DNA from: an uncultured Eubacterium sp.
GTDB taxonomy: Bacteria; Bacillota; Clostridia; Oscillospirales; Acutalibacteraceae
Assembly (NCBI RefSeq): GCF_945980375.1
Contig: NZ_CAMFQO010000004.1
Location: 1-64,000 of the forward strand
Length of the DNA stretch: 64,000 nt
Reading direction: 5' to 3'
Shown here: positions 40,571 to 51,166 of the stretch, piece after piece
Position numbering within the stretch: position 1 is the first letter of the stretch
Layout: each line of letters begins with the position of its first letter
The notes under the pieces: generated by a model
Databases searched by the model: none
What the model was told of the DNA's origin: nothing
The model's input: the letters and a program-made list of their open reading frames with translations, nothing else
Program-made: the position numbers and the translations under genes

Positions 40571-41293
40571 ATGATTATTGAAAATCTTGTAGAAACCCAT
40601 TGCCACATTATTCCCGGAATTGACGACGGAGCAAAGGATATTGAAACAAGCCTCGCCATGATTAAGCATTTGCAGGAGCAGGGTGCAAAAAAGATTATTT
40701 TAACTCCGCATTACTATTCGGACACTATATCGCTTGATGATTTTTTAAGGCAACGCGACAAGGCATTTAACGAGCTTTACAAGGCTCTTCCGAGCGGAAG
40801 CCCTACCCTTATACCTGCCGCAGAGGTTTTTATAAGCAAATACCTTTTTAACAATCAAAGCATTGATGAGCTTAAGATCGCGGGTTCAAACTATATTTTA
40901 ATTGAGCATCCGTTTTCGTGCAGCTTTTCGGACAACAGCTACGACAGGCTTATGAATATGTACTGCGATTACGGTGCACGGCCTATTCTTGCTCATATTG
41001 AAAGATACCCTGCACTTATGGACGACATGTACAGGCTTGAGGATTACATTCAGATGGGATGCTTAACTCAGGTAAATGTTTCATCATTTTCAGAGGCTCA
41101 CAGAAGCATAAGAAAAAAACTGTTTAAGCTGCTCGACACAGGTCACATTCATCTTATCGGCTCTGACTGTCACAACCTGACATCAAGAATCCCCGACTAT
41201 GAGGACGGCGTTAAAGAGATTATCAAAAAGAGCGGTCAGGAGGCTGTTGACACTTTAATCAAAAACGCAAACATTTTAACATCAAACGTATAA
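40571..41293 (+). CDS. CpsB/CapC PHP-family tyrosine-protein phosphatase
   Basis: VETHCHIIPGIDDGAKDIETSLAMI; LIGSDCHNL. Confidence 0.93.
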   Translation: MIIENLVETHCHIIPGIDDGAKDIETSLAMIKHLQEQGAKKIILTPHYYSDTISLDDFLRQRDKAFNELYKALPSGSPTLIPAAEVFISKYLFNNQSIDELKIAGSNYILIEHPFSCSFSDNSYDRLMNMYCDYGARPILAHIERYPALMDDMYRLEDYIQMGCLTQVNVSSFSEAHRSIRKKLFKLLDTGHIHLIGSDCHNLTSRIPDYEDGVKEIIKKSGQEAVDTLIKNANILTSNV

Positions 41294-41301
41294 AGCATAC
41301 C

Positions 41302-41342
41302 AATGCCCCGAATCTGTTTTTTAGAATCGGGGCATATTTTTT
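41302..41342 (+). terminator. Terminator of the cps module
   Basis: ATGCCCCGAATCT...AGAATCGGGGCAT + ATTTTTTG. Confidence 0.85.
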
Positions 41343-41405
41343 GTTTTTTGACAATGGTTACCGAATACTGCCTAACCGATTCAAATATAATATACGGGTG
41401 ATGTT

Positions 41406-42434
41406 ATGAAAAAAGCACTCGAAGCGGCACAGTCGGTAGGGATTTTTGCATTAATAATTTGCTTCATTGTCTTTTCCGTTAGGGCAAAGGCACAGGCATT
41501 GGAGGGAATGAAGCTATGCCTCAATGTAATTGTGCCAACGCTTTTACCGATTTTAATACTAACCAACACGATTATAAAATCGAGTTCAAGAGCCTTTCTT
41601 GAAACGGTGTTTTCTCCCCTTGCACGACTTTTAAGGCTTCCGAAATGTGCCTGCTGTGCACTTATCTTAAGCTTGATAGGAGGATACCCGACAGGTGCAA
41701 TACTGTCCAATGAGCTTTTTAATCTGCATCTTATAGACAGTCAAACGGCAAAGAGGCTTTTGCGGTGCAGCTTTTGCGGAGGCGTGGCATTTATTATAAC
41801 TGCTGTTGGAACAATACATCTAAACAGTACAAAAACAGGAATAATAATTTATACCATAAATGTTTTGTCATCAATAATAATCTGTGTTGCAGACGGCATA
41901 ATACATCCGAACACTAACAAAAGCACACAAGAGTATTCCATAGGCTCGCAAAGCTTTTGCAATGCACTTATCAGCTCGATAGAGTGCAGTACAAAAAGTG
42001 TAGCTGTAATGTGCGGATGCATAGTATTTTTTTCTGCTATATGCGGATTGGTGAGCATACCGCCGTTTGCAATGCCGTTAATAGAAATAACAAACGGAAT
42101 ATTCAAGTTTAACGGCAGTATTTCCCTACCGTACTTATGCTTCTTTTTATCGTTTGGCGGATTATGTATACATCTGCAAATTCTTAATGTAATAAAAAGT
42201 ACGGGTATTGGATATATTGATTTTTTCGTTCACAGGGTTGTGGGCGGATTAATCTCATATTTCCTGGGAAAAGGATACATACTTTTATTTAATCCGGACA
42301 CGGAGGTTTTCAGCAACATATCTCAAATCACACCAAGGCTAAATCAAATCAACGGTAGCTTAAGCATAATTCTTCTTGCAAGCTGTATTGTTATTGTTGT
42401 TGACCTAAATAACAAAAAATCAAAATTGATATAA
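41406..42434 (+). CDS. YlbJ-like sporulation integral membrane protein
   Basis: ALILSLIGGYPTGAILSNELF and multi-TM layout. Confidence 0.72.
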   Translation: MKKALEAAQSVGIFALIICFIVFSVRAKAQALEGMKLCLNVIVPTLLPILILTNTIIKSSSRAFLETVFSPLARLLRLPKCACCALILSLIGGYPTGAILSNELFNLHLIDSQTAKRLLRCSFCGGVAFIITAVGTIHLNSTKTGIIIYTINVLSSIIICVADGIIHPNTNKSTQEYSIGSQSFCNALISSIECSTKSVAVMCGCIVFFSAICGLVSIPPFAMPLIEITNGIFKFNGSISLPYLCFFLSFGGLCIHLQILNVIKSTGIGYIDFFVHRVVGGLISYFLGKGYILLFNPDTEVFSNISQITPRLNQINGSLSIILLASCIVIVVDLNNKKSKLI

Positions 42435-42470
42435 GTAACGGAATATGGTATTATTGTATTGGTGATTAAA

Positions 42471-43388
42471 ATGTACAGGAATACTATAAAGCTTATTTGC
42501 ACAATTCTTGCACTGATAATGCTTTGCTCGTGCAGTGATATAGGTGCAATAAGCCAAAGAATTGATGAAGAAAAGCAAACTACAACGCAATACACCGAGA
42601 TTGAACAATTCTCCTCTGTAAACGATGTTGAGGAATATACCTTTTTTCCGTATGTTCAAATAAACAACAATGTTCCCGAATTTGACGACACAAGCTATAC
42701 AGAATCATTTGAGCAGTACGGCGAGCTTGACAGCTTGGGAAGATGCACCTCCTGCATTGCAAACATAGGCACAGACCTAATGCCGACCGAGGAGCGCGGA
42801 GCAATAGGCTCAATAAAGCCTACCGGCTGGCAGGTGGCAAAATACGACTGTGTAGACGGCAAATATCTATACAACCGTTGTCACCTTATCGGCTATCAGC
42901 TAACAGCGGAAAATGCCAACCCAAAAAACCTTATTACAGGCACGCGCTACCTTAATGTTGACGGTATGCTTGAATTTGAAAGCATGGTTGCCGATTATGT
43001 AAAATCAACAGGCAACCACGTGCTTTACAGGGTTACGCCGATATTTAAGGGTGATGAGCTTGTTGCAAGAGGTGTGCAAATGGAGGCATACAGCATTGAG
43101 GACAACGGCAAGGGTGTTCAGTTTAATGTTTACTGCTACAATGTTCAGCCTAATATAGAAATAGACTACAAAACCGGCAACAGCAGATACGTAGGTGATG
43201 AATCGACAACGCAATACAACACAGGCGAAAGGCAGGAATATATAGTTAACACAAGCTCACGAAAATTTCACCTGCCCTCCTGCTCTGCTGTCAGCAAAAT
43301 AAAGCAGGAAAACAAAAAGGCATATATAGGATACAGAGATAATCTTGTCAAGAACGGATATGAGCCCTGCGGTCAATGCAAGCCTTGA
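42471..43388 (+). CDS. Secreted lipoprotein DNA/RNA non-specific endonuclease with Ada-like metal-binding C-terminus
   Basis: Lipobox-like LALIMLCSC; NRCHLIGYQLTAENANPKNLITGTRYLN nuclease core; C-term FHLPSCSAV...NGYEPCGQC. Confidence 0.83.
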   Translation: MYRNTIKLICTILALIMLCSCSDIGAISQRIDEEKQTTTQYTEIEQFSSVNDVEEYTFFPYVQINNNVPEFDDTSYTESFEQYGELDSLGRCTSCIANIGTDLMPTEERGAIGSIKPTGWQVAKYDCVDGKYLYNRCHLIGYQLTAENANPKNLITGTRYLNVDGMLEFESMVADYVKSTGNHVLYRVTPIFKGDELVARGVQMEAYSIEDNGKGVQFNVYCYNVQPNIEIDYKTGNSRYVGDESTTQYNTGERQEYIVNTSSRKFHLPSCSAVSKIKQENKKAYIGYRDNLVKNGYEPCGQCKP

Positions 43389-43495
43389 AATTTCATTAGT
43401 TTATAAAGAGTTAATCAAATATTAATTTATTATTTGATTTTTTGTGTTTATATAAGTATAATAAAAATGATACTTAATTTTTATGGGAGAATCAT

Positions 43496-44476
43496 ATGCC
43501 TAATTACGAAAAATATAAATGTCCCGTATGCAATCAGCAATTTTCACGAGACGATGACATAGTTACCTGCCCTGAATGCGGTACGCCTCACCACAGAGAA
43601 TGCTATGGCTTAACAGGTCATTGCGTTAACCGTGGCTTACATTCAACAGGCTACAGCTTTTTGGAGGAGCACAAGCCCATTATTCCCGAAAAGCCACAGC
43701 CCGCAATCACAGGCGAATACTATACTCCACAGGGTGACAGCGTCAAAGCGGATAGCAACAATACAGAAAATGACGAGGAGCAATCCCCTATTCCGAGCTT
43801 TCAGCCTATTCAGTTCAACGCACCTCAATACAAGGAGGAGGGCGAAATTGACGGAGTGAGCATAAACGATATTGCGGCAACAGTAAGGACAAATCAAAAA
43901 AGATTTGTTGATGTATTCAAAAAGCAATCACAAGGCAGGAAAAAGCTTGGCTGGAACTGGGGTGCATTCTTTTTCGGTGCTTACTACTATCTTTTCAGAA
44001 AAATGTACAAGCAGGGCTTTGCGTTTTTCTGTATTCAGTTTTCTATCATTATGCTTGGCGATACGGCATTGTTCAAGCTTGCACCAAAGTATATGGCAGA
44101 GCTTCAACGCATAGTAACAACCTTTGACCCAACAGCAGGAACGTTGCCGGATGTCAGCTCACTTATCGGCATTTCCGATGCACAAACCGCAACAACTATC
44201 GCGTATGCAATGTTGGGTGCGCTACTGCTTTTTAGAATTATCATCACAGTATTTGCAGATTACTTTTACAAGGGCACTGTTTTTGACATAATCAAAAAGG
44301 TATCAGCGCAAATTGAAGACGGTGCAAGCTTTATTTCCTCCCCGTTTTTCACACAGGAAACAGGGCTTAACCAGGATCAAATGAGAAGAATGTATCTTGG
44401 CAATCGCGGCGGAGTGTCATTGTTTGCACCTATGTTGGCGTACTTTTTATTCTACATCGTAACATCATTTATTTAG
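43496..44476 (+). CDS. RING-like zinc finger plus DUF2628-like membrane protein
   Basis: CPVCNQQFSRDDDIVTCPECGTPHHRECYG; later GWNWGAFFFGAYYYLFRKMYKQGF. Confidence 0.75.
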   Translation: MPNYEKYKCPVCNQQFSRDDDIVTCPECGTPHHRECYGLTGHCVNRGLHSTGYSFLEEHKPIIPEKPQPAITGEYYTPQGDSVKADSNNTENDEEQSPIPSFQPIQFNAPQYKEEGEIDGVSINDIAATVRTNQKRFVDVFKKQSQGRKKLGWNWGAFFFGAYYYLFRKMYKQGFAFFCIQFSIIMLGDTALFKLAPKYMAELQRIVTTFDPTAGTLPDVSSLIGISDAQTATTIAYAMLGALLLFRIIITVFADYFYKGTVFDIIKKVSAQIEDGASFISSPFFTQETGLNQDQMRRMYLGNRGGVSLFAPMLAYFLFYIVTSFI

Positions 44477-44500
44477 GGTATCACCCGGGAGAAACAATTT

Positions 44501-45376
44501 ATGAAAAAAATAAGAAAGGCTATTATTCCTGCTGCCGGACTCGGCACAAGAGTTTTGCCTGCATCAAAGGCAATTCCAAAGGAAATGCTTAATATTGTTG
44601 ACAAGCCTGCAATTCAGTACATTGTTGAAGAGGCTTTTAACAGCGGTATCGAGGAGGTACTGATTATCACTAACAGGGGTAAGGGCGCAATTGAGGATCA
44701 CTTTGACCACGCGTTTGAGCTTGAGTCAAAGCTTGAAGGAAATCCTGACAAGGCTGACCTTCTTGACTCTGTAAAGGCTTGTGCAAGCCTTGGCAACATA
44801 TACTTTTTGCGTCAAAAGGAAACAGGGGGCTTGGGCCATGCCGTACTGTGTGCAAAGTCTTTTGTAGGTGATGAGCCGTTTGCCATTTTGTACGGCGACG
44901 ATGTCATAATAGCCGACAATCCCGTTACAAAGCAGCTCATAGATGCATACGAAAAATACGGCAAGGGTGCAGTAGGTGTTAAGGAGGTTGACACGGAGTC
45001 AATCAAAAAATACTGCTCGCTTGCAGTGGAGCATCTTGAGGGCAACTGCTACAGCTGTAATGATATGATAGAAAAGCCAAAGACAGAGGAAATTATGTCT
45101 AATTACTCTATACTTGGCAGAGTGGTTATGCCACCGGAAATTTTTGAAATTTTGGAAAACACACCAAAGGGTGCAGGAAACGAGCTCCAGCTGACCGACG
45201 CTATGCGTACGCTTGCAAAGACTAAAGGCGTTATTGCCGTTGACTATGACGGAACAAGATACGATATGGGCAACAAGCTTGGTATATTGCAGGCCAATAT
45301 TGAGGTTGGCTTAAAGCATCCGGAGCTTTCAGAGCAGCTTAAGAATTACATAAAGGAGCTAACAAAAAATCTGTAA
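44501..45376 (+). CDS. galU: UTP-glucose-1-phosphate uridylyltransferase
   Basis: IRKAIIPAAGLGTRVLPASKAIPKEMLNIVDKPAIQYIVEEA. Confidence 0.96.
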   Translation: MKKIRKAIIPAAGLGTRVLPASKAIPKEMLNIVDKPAIQYIVEEAFNSGIEEVLIITNRGKGAIEDHFDHAFELESKLEGNPDKADLLDSVKACASLGNIYFLRQKETGGLGHAVLCAKSFVGDEPFAILYGDDVIIADNPVTKQLIDAYEKYGKGAVGVKEVDTESIKKYCSLAVEHLEGNCYSCNDMIEKPKTEEIMSNYSILGRVVMPPEIFEILENTPKGAGNELQLTDAMRTLAKTKGVIAVDYDGTRYDMGNKLGILQANIEVGLKHPELSEQLKNYIKELTKNL

Positions 45377-45393
45377 TCCCGAAAGGAACAACA

Positions 45394-46404
45394 ATGAATC
45401 AGTTTAATCAACAAAATCAAGAATATATGCAGGCTATGATGTTTCAAAGGCAGGTAAGCTATATGAAGAAAAAGCAACGCGCCGAAATCCTAAAGGCAGG
45501 ATTTATTCTCGGCGGTGCAATCATTGCTTACATTGTTTTGCAAAGTGTTTGGGCTTTATCTATGCACGCCTTTGGATTAACACAGGTATATGAAGATTCC
45601 GTAATGTTCAAATATGCCTTTAATATTATTGCGGTTGATTTGCTTGCAATGCTTCCTGCGTTCGGTATTGCCGCACTTATGCTAAAGAAAAATTTTGTCG
45701 GTGAATTGCTACCGTCAAAAAAGGTTGGCAAGGCAAAGTTTACTGCTTGGGTTTTGCTTGGAATGGGTGGCGCAATGCTTGCAAACCTGCTTGTATCGTG
45801 GCTTATCACATTTACCAAAGAGGTACTTGGATATGAGCTTACACAAAACGATTACGGCACTGCAAGTGACCCTTTATCACTGTTTGTTATGTTTTTTGCA
45901 ATCGCGGTTGCTCCTGCAATATTTGAAGAGTTTGCGTTCAGGTGCTGTGCGCTCGGCGCGTTAAAAAAGTTCGGCAAGGGCTTTGCAGTATTCTCCGTAA
46001 GCATAATTTTCGGTTTAATCCACGGCAATGTTATTCAGTTTGTTTTTGCATTCTTTGTAGGCTTAATTTTGGCATACATTACGGTACAAACAGACAATGT
46101 ATTGATAGCCATGGTTATTCACGGCATCAATAACGGTCGCTCGGTTATAAACGATATGGTTGAGGCAATGGCAAACGAGGACGTTGCAAACAAGGTTACA
46201 TCTGTCTTGTTTATTGTATTCCTTGTGCTTGGCGTTATCTCGTTAATCTATTTGCTGATAAAAAAATCGTTTAAGAGAGAAAAAAAGCAAATTAACATTT
46301 ACGACAACAACTTTTTTGTAAAGATTGCCTGTATGGCACCGGGTATGATTGTTCCGTTTGCAATACTTATAAAGATGACACAGTCATACGTAACAAAGAT
46401 ATGA
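45394..46404 (+). CDS. CPBP-family intramembrane metalloprotease
   Basis: APAIFEEFAFRCCALGAL...IHGNVIQFVFAFFVGLIL...VIHGINN. Confidence 0.88.
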   Translation: MNQFNQQNQEYMQAMMFQRQVSYMKKKQRAEILKAGFILGGAIIAYIVLQSVWALSMHAFGLTQVYEDSVMFKYAFNIIAVDLLAMLPAFGIAALMLKKNFVGELLPSKKVGKAKFTAWVLLGMGGAMLANLLVSWLITFTKEVLGYELTQNDYGTASDPLSLFVMFFAIAVAPAIFEEFAFRCCALGALKKFGKGFAVFSVSIIFGLIHGNVIQFVFAFFVGLILAYITVQTDNVLIAMVIHGINNGRSVINDMVEAMANEDVANKVTSVLFIVFLVLGVISLIYLLIKKSFKREKKQINIYDNNFFVKIACMAPGMIVPFAILIKMTQSYVTKI

Positions 46405-46868
46405 TGAAAAATGCTTTCATGGAAAAGGCGCTTGAGCTTGCAAGGCAAAGTGCCAATGAAGGAGAAGTGCCTGTCGGTGCGGTAATAGTTAAGGATAACA
46501 GAATAATTGCCTGTGGCAGAAACAGACGGGAGCTTGGCAAAAACGCCCTGTATCACGCAGAGATTGAGGCTATCGACAATGCCTGCAAGGCTCTCGGCGG
46601 TTGGAGGCTGTGGCAATGCGAGATGTACGTTACCCTTGAGCCTTGCCCGATGTGTGCAGGTGCAATAATTAATTCTCGAATAAAAGCCGTTTACTACGGT
46701 GCTTCGGACAACAAGGCAGGCAGCTTTGGCTCTGTTGCAGATTTTAATCGACTGCCGTACAATCACAAGCCTGAAATTTATGCGGGCATTATGGCAGACG
46801 AGGCACAGAATCTGCTGACAGAATTCTTTTATAATTTAAGGCAAAATAAAAAATCACGAACCGATTAG
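46401..46868 (+). CDS. tadA: tRNA-specific adenosine deaminase
   Basis: HAEIEAI...TLEPCPMCAGAIINSRI. Confidence 0.94.
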   Translation: MMKNAFMEKALELARQSANEGEVPVGAVIVKDNRIIACGRNRRELGKNALYHAEIEAIDNACKALGGWRLWQCEMYVTLEPCPMCAGAIINSRIKAVYYGASDNKAGSFGSVADFNRLPYNHKPEIYAGIMADEAQNLLTEFFYNLRQNKKSRTD

Positions 46869-46898
46869 AGATTTAATCTGTTCGTGATTTTGTTTTTT
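46850..46898. terminator. Terminator between tadA and leuB
   Basis: aatcacgaaccgatta...taatctgttcgtgatttt. Confidence 0.75.
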
Positions 46899-46914
46899 AA
46901 TCGTAATTCAATTT

Positions 46915-47985
46915 TTATAGTAAGGATGCAACCCTGTCGCCCATCTGCTGTGTATTAACAGCCTCGAAGCCCTCCTCGTAAATATCGGGAGTTCTAACCT
47001 GAGTGAGCGCAATATCTACTGCCTTTTCTATTGCATCGGCGGCCTCTGCCTGACCGAAGGTATAGCGAAGCATCATAGCTGCCGAAAGAATGGTTGCAAG
47101 CGGGTTTGCCTTGCCCTGACCTGCTATATCCGGAGCAGAGCCGTGAATAGGCTCATACAAACCAAACGTGCCCTCTGCAAGAGAAGCAGAAGCAAGCATA
47201 CCGATTGAGCCTGAAATCATCGAAGCCTCGTCGGAAAGAATATCACCAAAAATGTTTGATGTTACGATGGTATCAAACTGATTTGGGTTACGAACAAGCT
47301 GCATTGCGCAGTTGTCAACATACATATACGAAACCTCAACCTCAGGGTAATCCTTAGCCGTTTCTTCCATAACCTTTCTCCAAAGGCGAGAGCTGTCAAG
47401 AACATTTGCCTTGTCAACGCAGGTAAGTCTCTTTTCACGCTTCATTGCGTATTCAAAGCCAGCCTTAACAATCCTCTTAATTTCGGGATAGGTGTAGCGT
47501 TCGGTATCATATGCGCCTACAACGCCGTTTTCCTCATATGTTCCTCTGTCGCCAAAATAGATACCGCCTGTAAGCTCTCTGACAATAAGGATATCAAGTC
47601 CGTCGCCGATAATTTCCTCCTTAATAGGAGATGCACTTTTAAGCGGTGCAAAAATCTTTGCCGGACGAAGATTTGCAAACAAGCCCAAATCCTCACGAAT
47701 AGCAAGCAATCCCTTTTCGGGACGGTTATTGCCGGGCTGGCTATCCCACTTAGGTCCGCCGACAGCACCCAAAAGCACAGCATCCGACGCCTTGCAGGCA
47801 TCTGCCGTTTCCTGCGGGTAAGGCACACCTGTTGCGTCAATTGCACATCCGCCCAAAAGCTGATAGTTGTAATTGCACTTAAAGCCGAATTTTTCTCCTG
47901 CCTTATCCAAAACCTTTATTGCTTCATCAACGATTTCGGGGCCTATTCCGTCACCCTTCAATACTGTAATATTATAATTGTTCAT
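46915..47985 (-). CDS. leuB: 3-isopropylmalate dehydrogenase
   Basis: [30 protein letters not shown]...[11 protein letters not shown]. Confidence 0.96.
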   Translation of the reverse strand: MNNYNITVLKGDGIGPEIVDEAIKVLDKAGEKFGFKCNYNYQLLGGCAIDATGVPYPQETADACKASDAVLLGAVGGPKWDSQPGNNRPEKGLLAIREDLGLFANLRPAKIFAPLKSASPIKEEIIGDGLDILIVRELTGGIYFGDRGTYEENGVVGAYDTERYTYPEIKRIVKAGFEYAMKREKRLTCVDKANVLDSSRLWRKVMEETAKDYPEVEVSYMYVDNCAMQLVRNPNQFDTIVTSNIFGDILSDEASMISGSIGMLASASLAEGTFGLYEPIHGSAPDIAGQGKANPLATILSAAMMLRYTFGQAEAADAIEKAVDIALTQVRTPDIYEEGFEAVNTQQMGDRVASLL

Positions 47986-47999
47986 ATGTTCTCCTCCAA

Positions 48000-49736
48000 T
48001 CAGCAAACATCAAAAATTCCGGGCATGGTGTCATCACGCATTGTATCAGGCTGATCACGGTTGATTGCACAGATAACACCCTTCATACAAGCATAGCCGA
48101 TGTTGTGGCTGACGCCGATACCAAAGATTGTTTTGCCCTGTGGGTTCTTAAGCTGAATGTAGCTGATAGCCTTTGAATCGGAGCCAACAGAAATTGCATG
48201 CTCGTCGTAATCGATAAACTCATATTTGCAAAGCGGGGTTTTGTTCATAGCGTCACAGAATGCGCCTACCGGTCCGTTTCCGTAGCCCTCTATTTGAATA
48301 GGTGCCTCGTCCTTGTACTTAAGAGTGCCTGTAAAATGAACGGTTGTAAGAGTGTCCTCTTCGTTCTTTTCCTCCGCAATCTTATAATTGGCAAGTCTGT
48401 AAGGGCCGTTTACATTTCTGTATTCCTTTTGGAACAGGTCAAATACCTCTTCACTTGTAAGCTCCTTGCCCTTTTCGTCGCAAGCCTTTTGAACAACCGC
48501 ACCAAACTCGGGATGCATAGGCTTTGGCATCTTTATACCGTAATTGTTTGCAAGGATAAATGCTGTACCGCCCTTGCCCGATTGCGAATTGATGCGAATA
48601 ATAGGCTCGTACTCTCTGCCGACATCGGCAGGGTCAATAGGAAGATAAGGAACCTCCCACATATCTGAATGGGTGTCGTCCATATAAATTTTGCCCTTGT
48701 TGATAGCATCCTGATGAGAGCCTGAAAATGCAGTAAACACAAGCTCACCTGCATACGGATGACGTGGCGGAACCTTCATTTTTGTACAACGCTCGTATAC
48801 ATCCTTAATCTTGTTAATATCGTGAAAATCAAGCTGTGGGTCAACGCCCTGGGTCCACATATTAAGTGCAAGGGTTACGATGTCAACATTACCGGTACGC
48901 TCACCGTTACCGAAAAGTGTGCCCTCTATTCTGTCTGCACCTGCAAGCAAGCCGAGCTCTGCGGCTGCAACGCCTGTGCCACGGTCATTGTGTGGATGAA
49001 GAGAAATGATTGCGGCTTCTCTGTTTGGTAAGTGACGGCAAAAATATTCAATTTGGTCTGCGTAGCCGTTTGGAGTTGAGCCCTCAACAGTTGACGGCAA
49101 ATTAAGAATAATCGGATTTTCCTTGGTGATATGAAGCTCCTCCATAACTCGCTTGCATATCTCTACTGCATTATCCATCTCTGTTCCGGAGAATGATTCA
49201 GGTGAATACTCAAAGCGAATGTTAATGTCGGGATTCTTTTTCTTTTCTTCCTCTGTCAATTCGTAAATAAGCTGTGCACCCTTAACGGCAATGTCAATTA
49301 CACCGTCCATATCGGTCTTAAATACGACCTTTCTTTGCAGGGCTGATGTAGAATTGTAAAAGTGAACAATAACGTTCTTTGCGCCGTGGATAGCCTCAAA
49401 TGTCTTTTTGATAAGGTGAGGTCTTGCCTGAACAAGAACCTGAATTGTAACATCATCGGGAATGTATCCACCGTCAATAAGAGTTCTTAAAATTTCGTAC
49501 TCGGTTTCGCTTGCTGACGGAAAGCCAACCTCAATTTCCTTAATTCCGACATCTACAATAGTCTTAAAAAACTCAAGTTTTTCCTGCAAATTCATTGGGT
49601 CAACAAGAGCCTGATTGCCGTCACGCATATCAACAGAGCACCAAACAGGCGCCTTTGTAATTTGCTTTGACGGCCATGTTCTGTCCGGGATGTCTATCGG
49701 CTTAAAGCCAAAATATTTTTTGCAACCTTTGTTCAT
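48000..49736 (-). CDS. leuA: 2-isopropylmalate synthase
   Basis: [21 protein letters not shown] at 49736 preceded by GGAAGGAG; the upstream ORF extension runs into the T-box terminator. Confidence 0.96.
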   Translation of the reverse strand: MNKGCKKYFGFKPIDIPDRTWPSKQITKAPVWCSVDMRDGNQALVDPMNLQEKLEFFKTIVDVGIKEIEVGFPSASETEYEILRTLIDGGYIPDDVTIQVLVQARPHLIKKTFEAIHGAKNVIVHFYNSTSALQRKVVFKTDMDGVIDIAVKGAQLIYELTEEEKKKNPDINIRFEYSPESFSGTEMDNAVEICKRVMEELHITKENPIILNLPSTVEGSTPNGYADQIEYFCRHLPNREAAIISLHPHNDRGTGVAAAELGLLAGADRIEGTLFGNGERTGNVDIVTLALNMWTQGVDPQLDFHDINKIKDVYERCTKMKVPPRHPYAGELVFTAFSGSHQDAINKGKIYMDDTHSDMWEVPYLPIDPADVGREYEPIIRINSQSGKGGTAFILANNYGIKMPKPMHPEFGAVVQKACDEKGKELTSEEVFDLFQKEYRNVNGPYRLANYKIAEEKNEEDTLTTVHFTGTLKYKDEAPIQIEGYGNGPVGAFCDAMNKTPLCKYEFIDYDEHAISVGSDSKAISYIQLKNPQGKTIFGIGVSHNIGYACMKGVICAINRDQPDTMRDDTMPGIFDVC

Positions 49737-49773
49737 AATGAAAAATCTCCTTCCTTTTAGTGCAAAGGGATAT

Positions 49774-50050
49774 AAAAAATCCCCTACACTCATTAAAGTA
49801 TAGGGGCGTAAAATACGCGGTACCACCCTATTTCAGCAGTAGGTTGAACTGCCCTTTAGCATCTATCAATGCCTTAGCCTGTAACGCGGCCAAACGGACG
49901 GACCTATTGATTACTTTTCAGACCGTCGACTCCACAGAGAGCTATACATTATTTACTGTCCGTCGATTCGCACCAACCACCGACTCTCTGAAGTAAGCAA
50001 ATAATCTTTTTCTGCTTCAACATCTTTAAGGGTACTGTTAAATTTTCAGT
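49774..50050 (-). promoter_or_regulatory. T-box riboswitch leader of leuA-leuB
   Basis: Minus strand AGAGAGTCGGTGGTTGGTGCGAA Stem-I motif, T-box GGGTGGTACCGCG (49828-49816), then terminator CCCCTATACTTTAATGAGTGTAGGGGATTTTTT. Confidence 0.93.
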
Positions 50051-50056
50051 AAATAT

Positions 50057-50084
50057 ATTATACCAAATTTTTATGATTTGTCAA
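50057..50084 (-). promoter_or_regulatory. Sigma-A promoter of the T-box leader
   Basis: TTGACA-16-TATAAT on the minus strand. Confidence 0.8.
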
Positions 50085-50090
50085 GACCTT

Positions 50091-50732
50091 TTATATTTTT
50101 GAATATCCGTAGCCGTTGCTGATTGCATCAACAGGAATACCCTTTTGGCAGAGAGGGCAATCGTGCGACGGATAAGAAATATAGCCGGGAATATCCTTTT
50201 CGGTGAACAATGAATTTACAGGAACGCCTGCAATACGGCTTTGCATAGAGAATGCGGATGAAATACCTGCAACCTTGCCGCCGTAGTATGTAACACTTTC
50301 TACTGCCCTTTCGATAGTTCTGCCCGATGTGATACAGGAAATCAAAAGCAAAACATTTTTACCGTAAATCATTCGGCGAAGATTATCTCTGAAAATCAAA
50401 TTGCCTGCGGCATCGTATTCGCTGCCGACAACAAAAACAGTTTGGTCAGGATTTGGTGCCATCATAGACGGATTGGCAAGCTCCATTGCCAAATATGCAC
50501 CGAGAGCCTGAGTTTCGTACAGGCAAAGAACGGTGTCTACATCTATGCCGTTAGTGTTGTAATACTCTGCCAAAAGCTTTGCGGCATCAATGGAATTATT
50601 AAGGTTATGCTTGATGTCGGACGTACCTACATAATAATTGATGTGATTGTTGGCAGAAATAAAGTGCCCGGGCATAACATGAATAAAAACATTTTCGTTT
50701 TTTGGATGCGTAATAGTGTAAACGTTGCTCAT
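50091..50732 (-). CDS. Orotate phosphoribosyltransferase-like PRTase
   Basis: KNVLLLISCITSGRTIERAVESVTYYGGKVAGI PRPP-loop region. Confidence 0.7.
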   Translation of the reverse strand: MSNVYTITHPKNENVFIHVMPGHFISANNHINYYVGTSDIKHNLNNSIDAAKLLAEYYNTNGIDVDTVLCLYETQALGAYLAMELANPSMMAPNPDQTVFVVGSEYDAAGNLIFRDNLRRMIYGKNVLLLISCITSGRTIERAVESVTYYGGKVAGISSAFSMQSRIAGVPVNSLFTEKDIPGYISYPSHDCPLCQKGIPVDAISNGYGYSKI

Positions 50733-50851
50733 AAAAAAGCCCCCTTTTTATTTAATATTACACTAAAGCGATAGCTATTGCAAGGAAAAATTTATAAACA
50801 TTATACAAAACTGCTTAAAATGTATACCTTTTATCCCCAAGATTGTTTTTA

Positions 50852-51146
50852 TCCCCTCAGTCGTCATAAATGACGACAGCTCCCCTTACAATAAGGGGAG
50901 CCTTAATTCGTTATAGGATCGTTCGCGTGGCTCCCCTTGAAGCAAGGGGAGCTGTTGAGCACAGCGAAACTGAGGGGATTTACTTATTTACCTTTTATCC
51001 CCTCCGAGTGCTTCGCACTCACCGTCTCGCCTGCCGGCTCGGTCGGTGCTTCTGCATATTCGTGCAGAGGTCTCCACCGGAGACCCACACCCTTAATTAC
51101 ATTATAAGGGGAGGCAAAAAATGCTCCCCTTGTAATAAGGGGAGCC
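50852..51146. repeat. Palindromic repeat array, left copy
   Basis: One complete unit 50852-50978 (TCCCCTCAGT...ACTGAGGGGA termini) followed by a variant unit. Confidence 0.85.
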
Positions 51147-51166
51147 GTAGTAAATTTGATATTGCG

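Noticed and set aside
49737-49826. N-terminal extension of the leuA ORF (MVPRILRPYTLMSVGDF...)
   Set aside because: Overlaps the T-box and its terminator; the ATG at 49736 has a strong Shine-Dalgarno and matches the LeuA N-terminus.
50852-51146. Repeat arrays as a CRISPR array
   Set aside because: Units are long nested palindromes of unequal length with conserved spacers, not short repeats with unique spacers.
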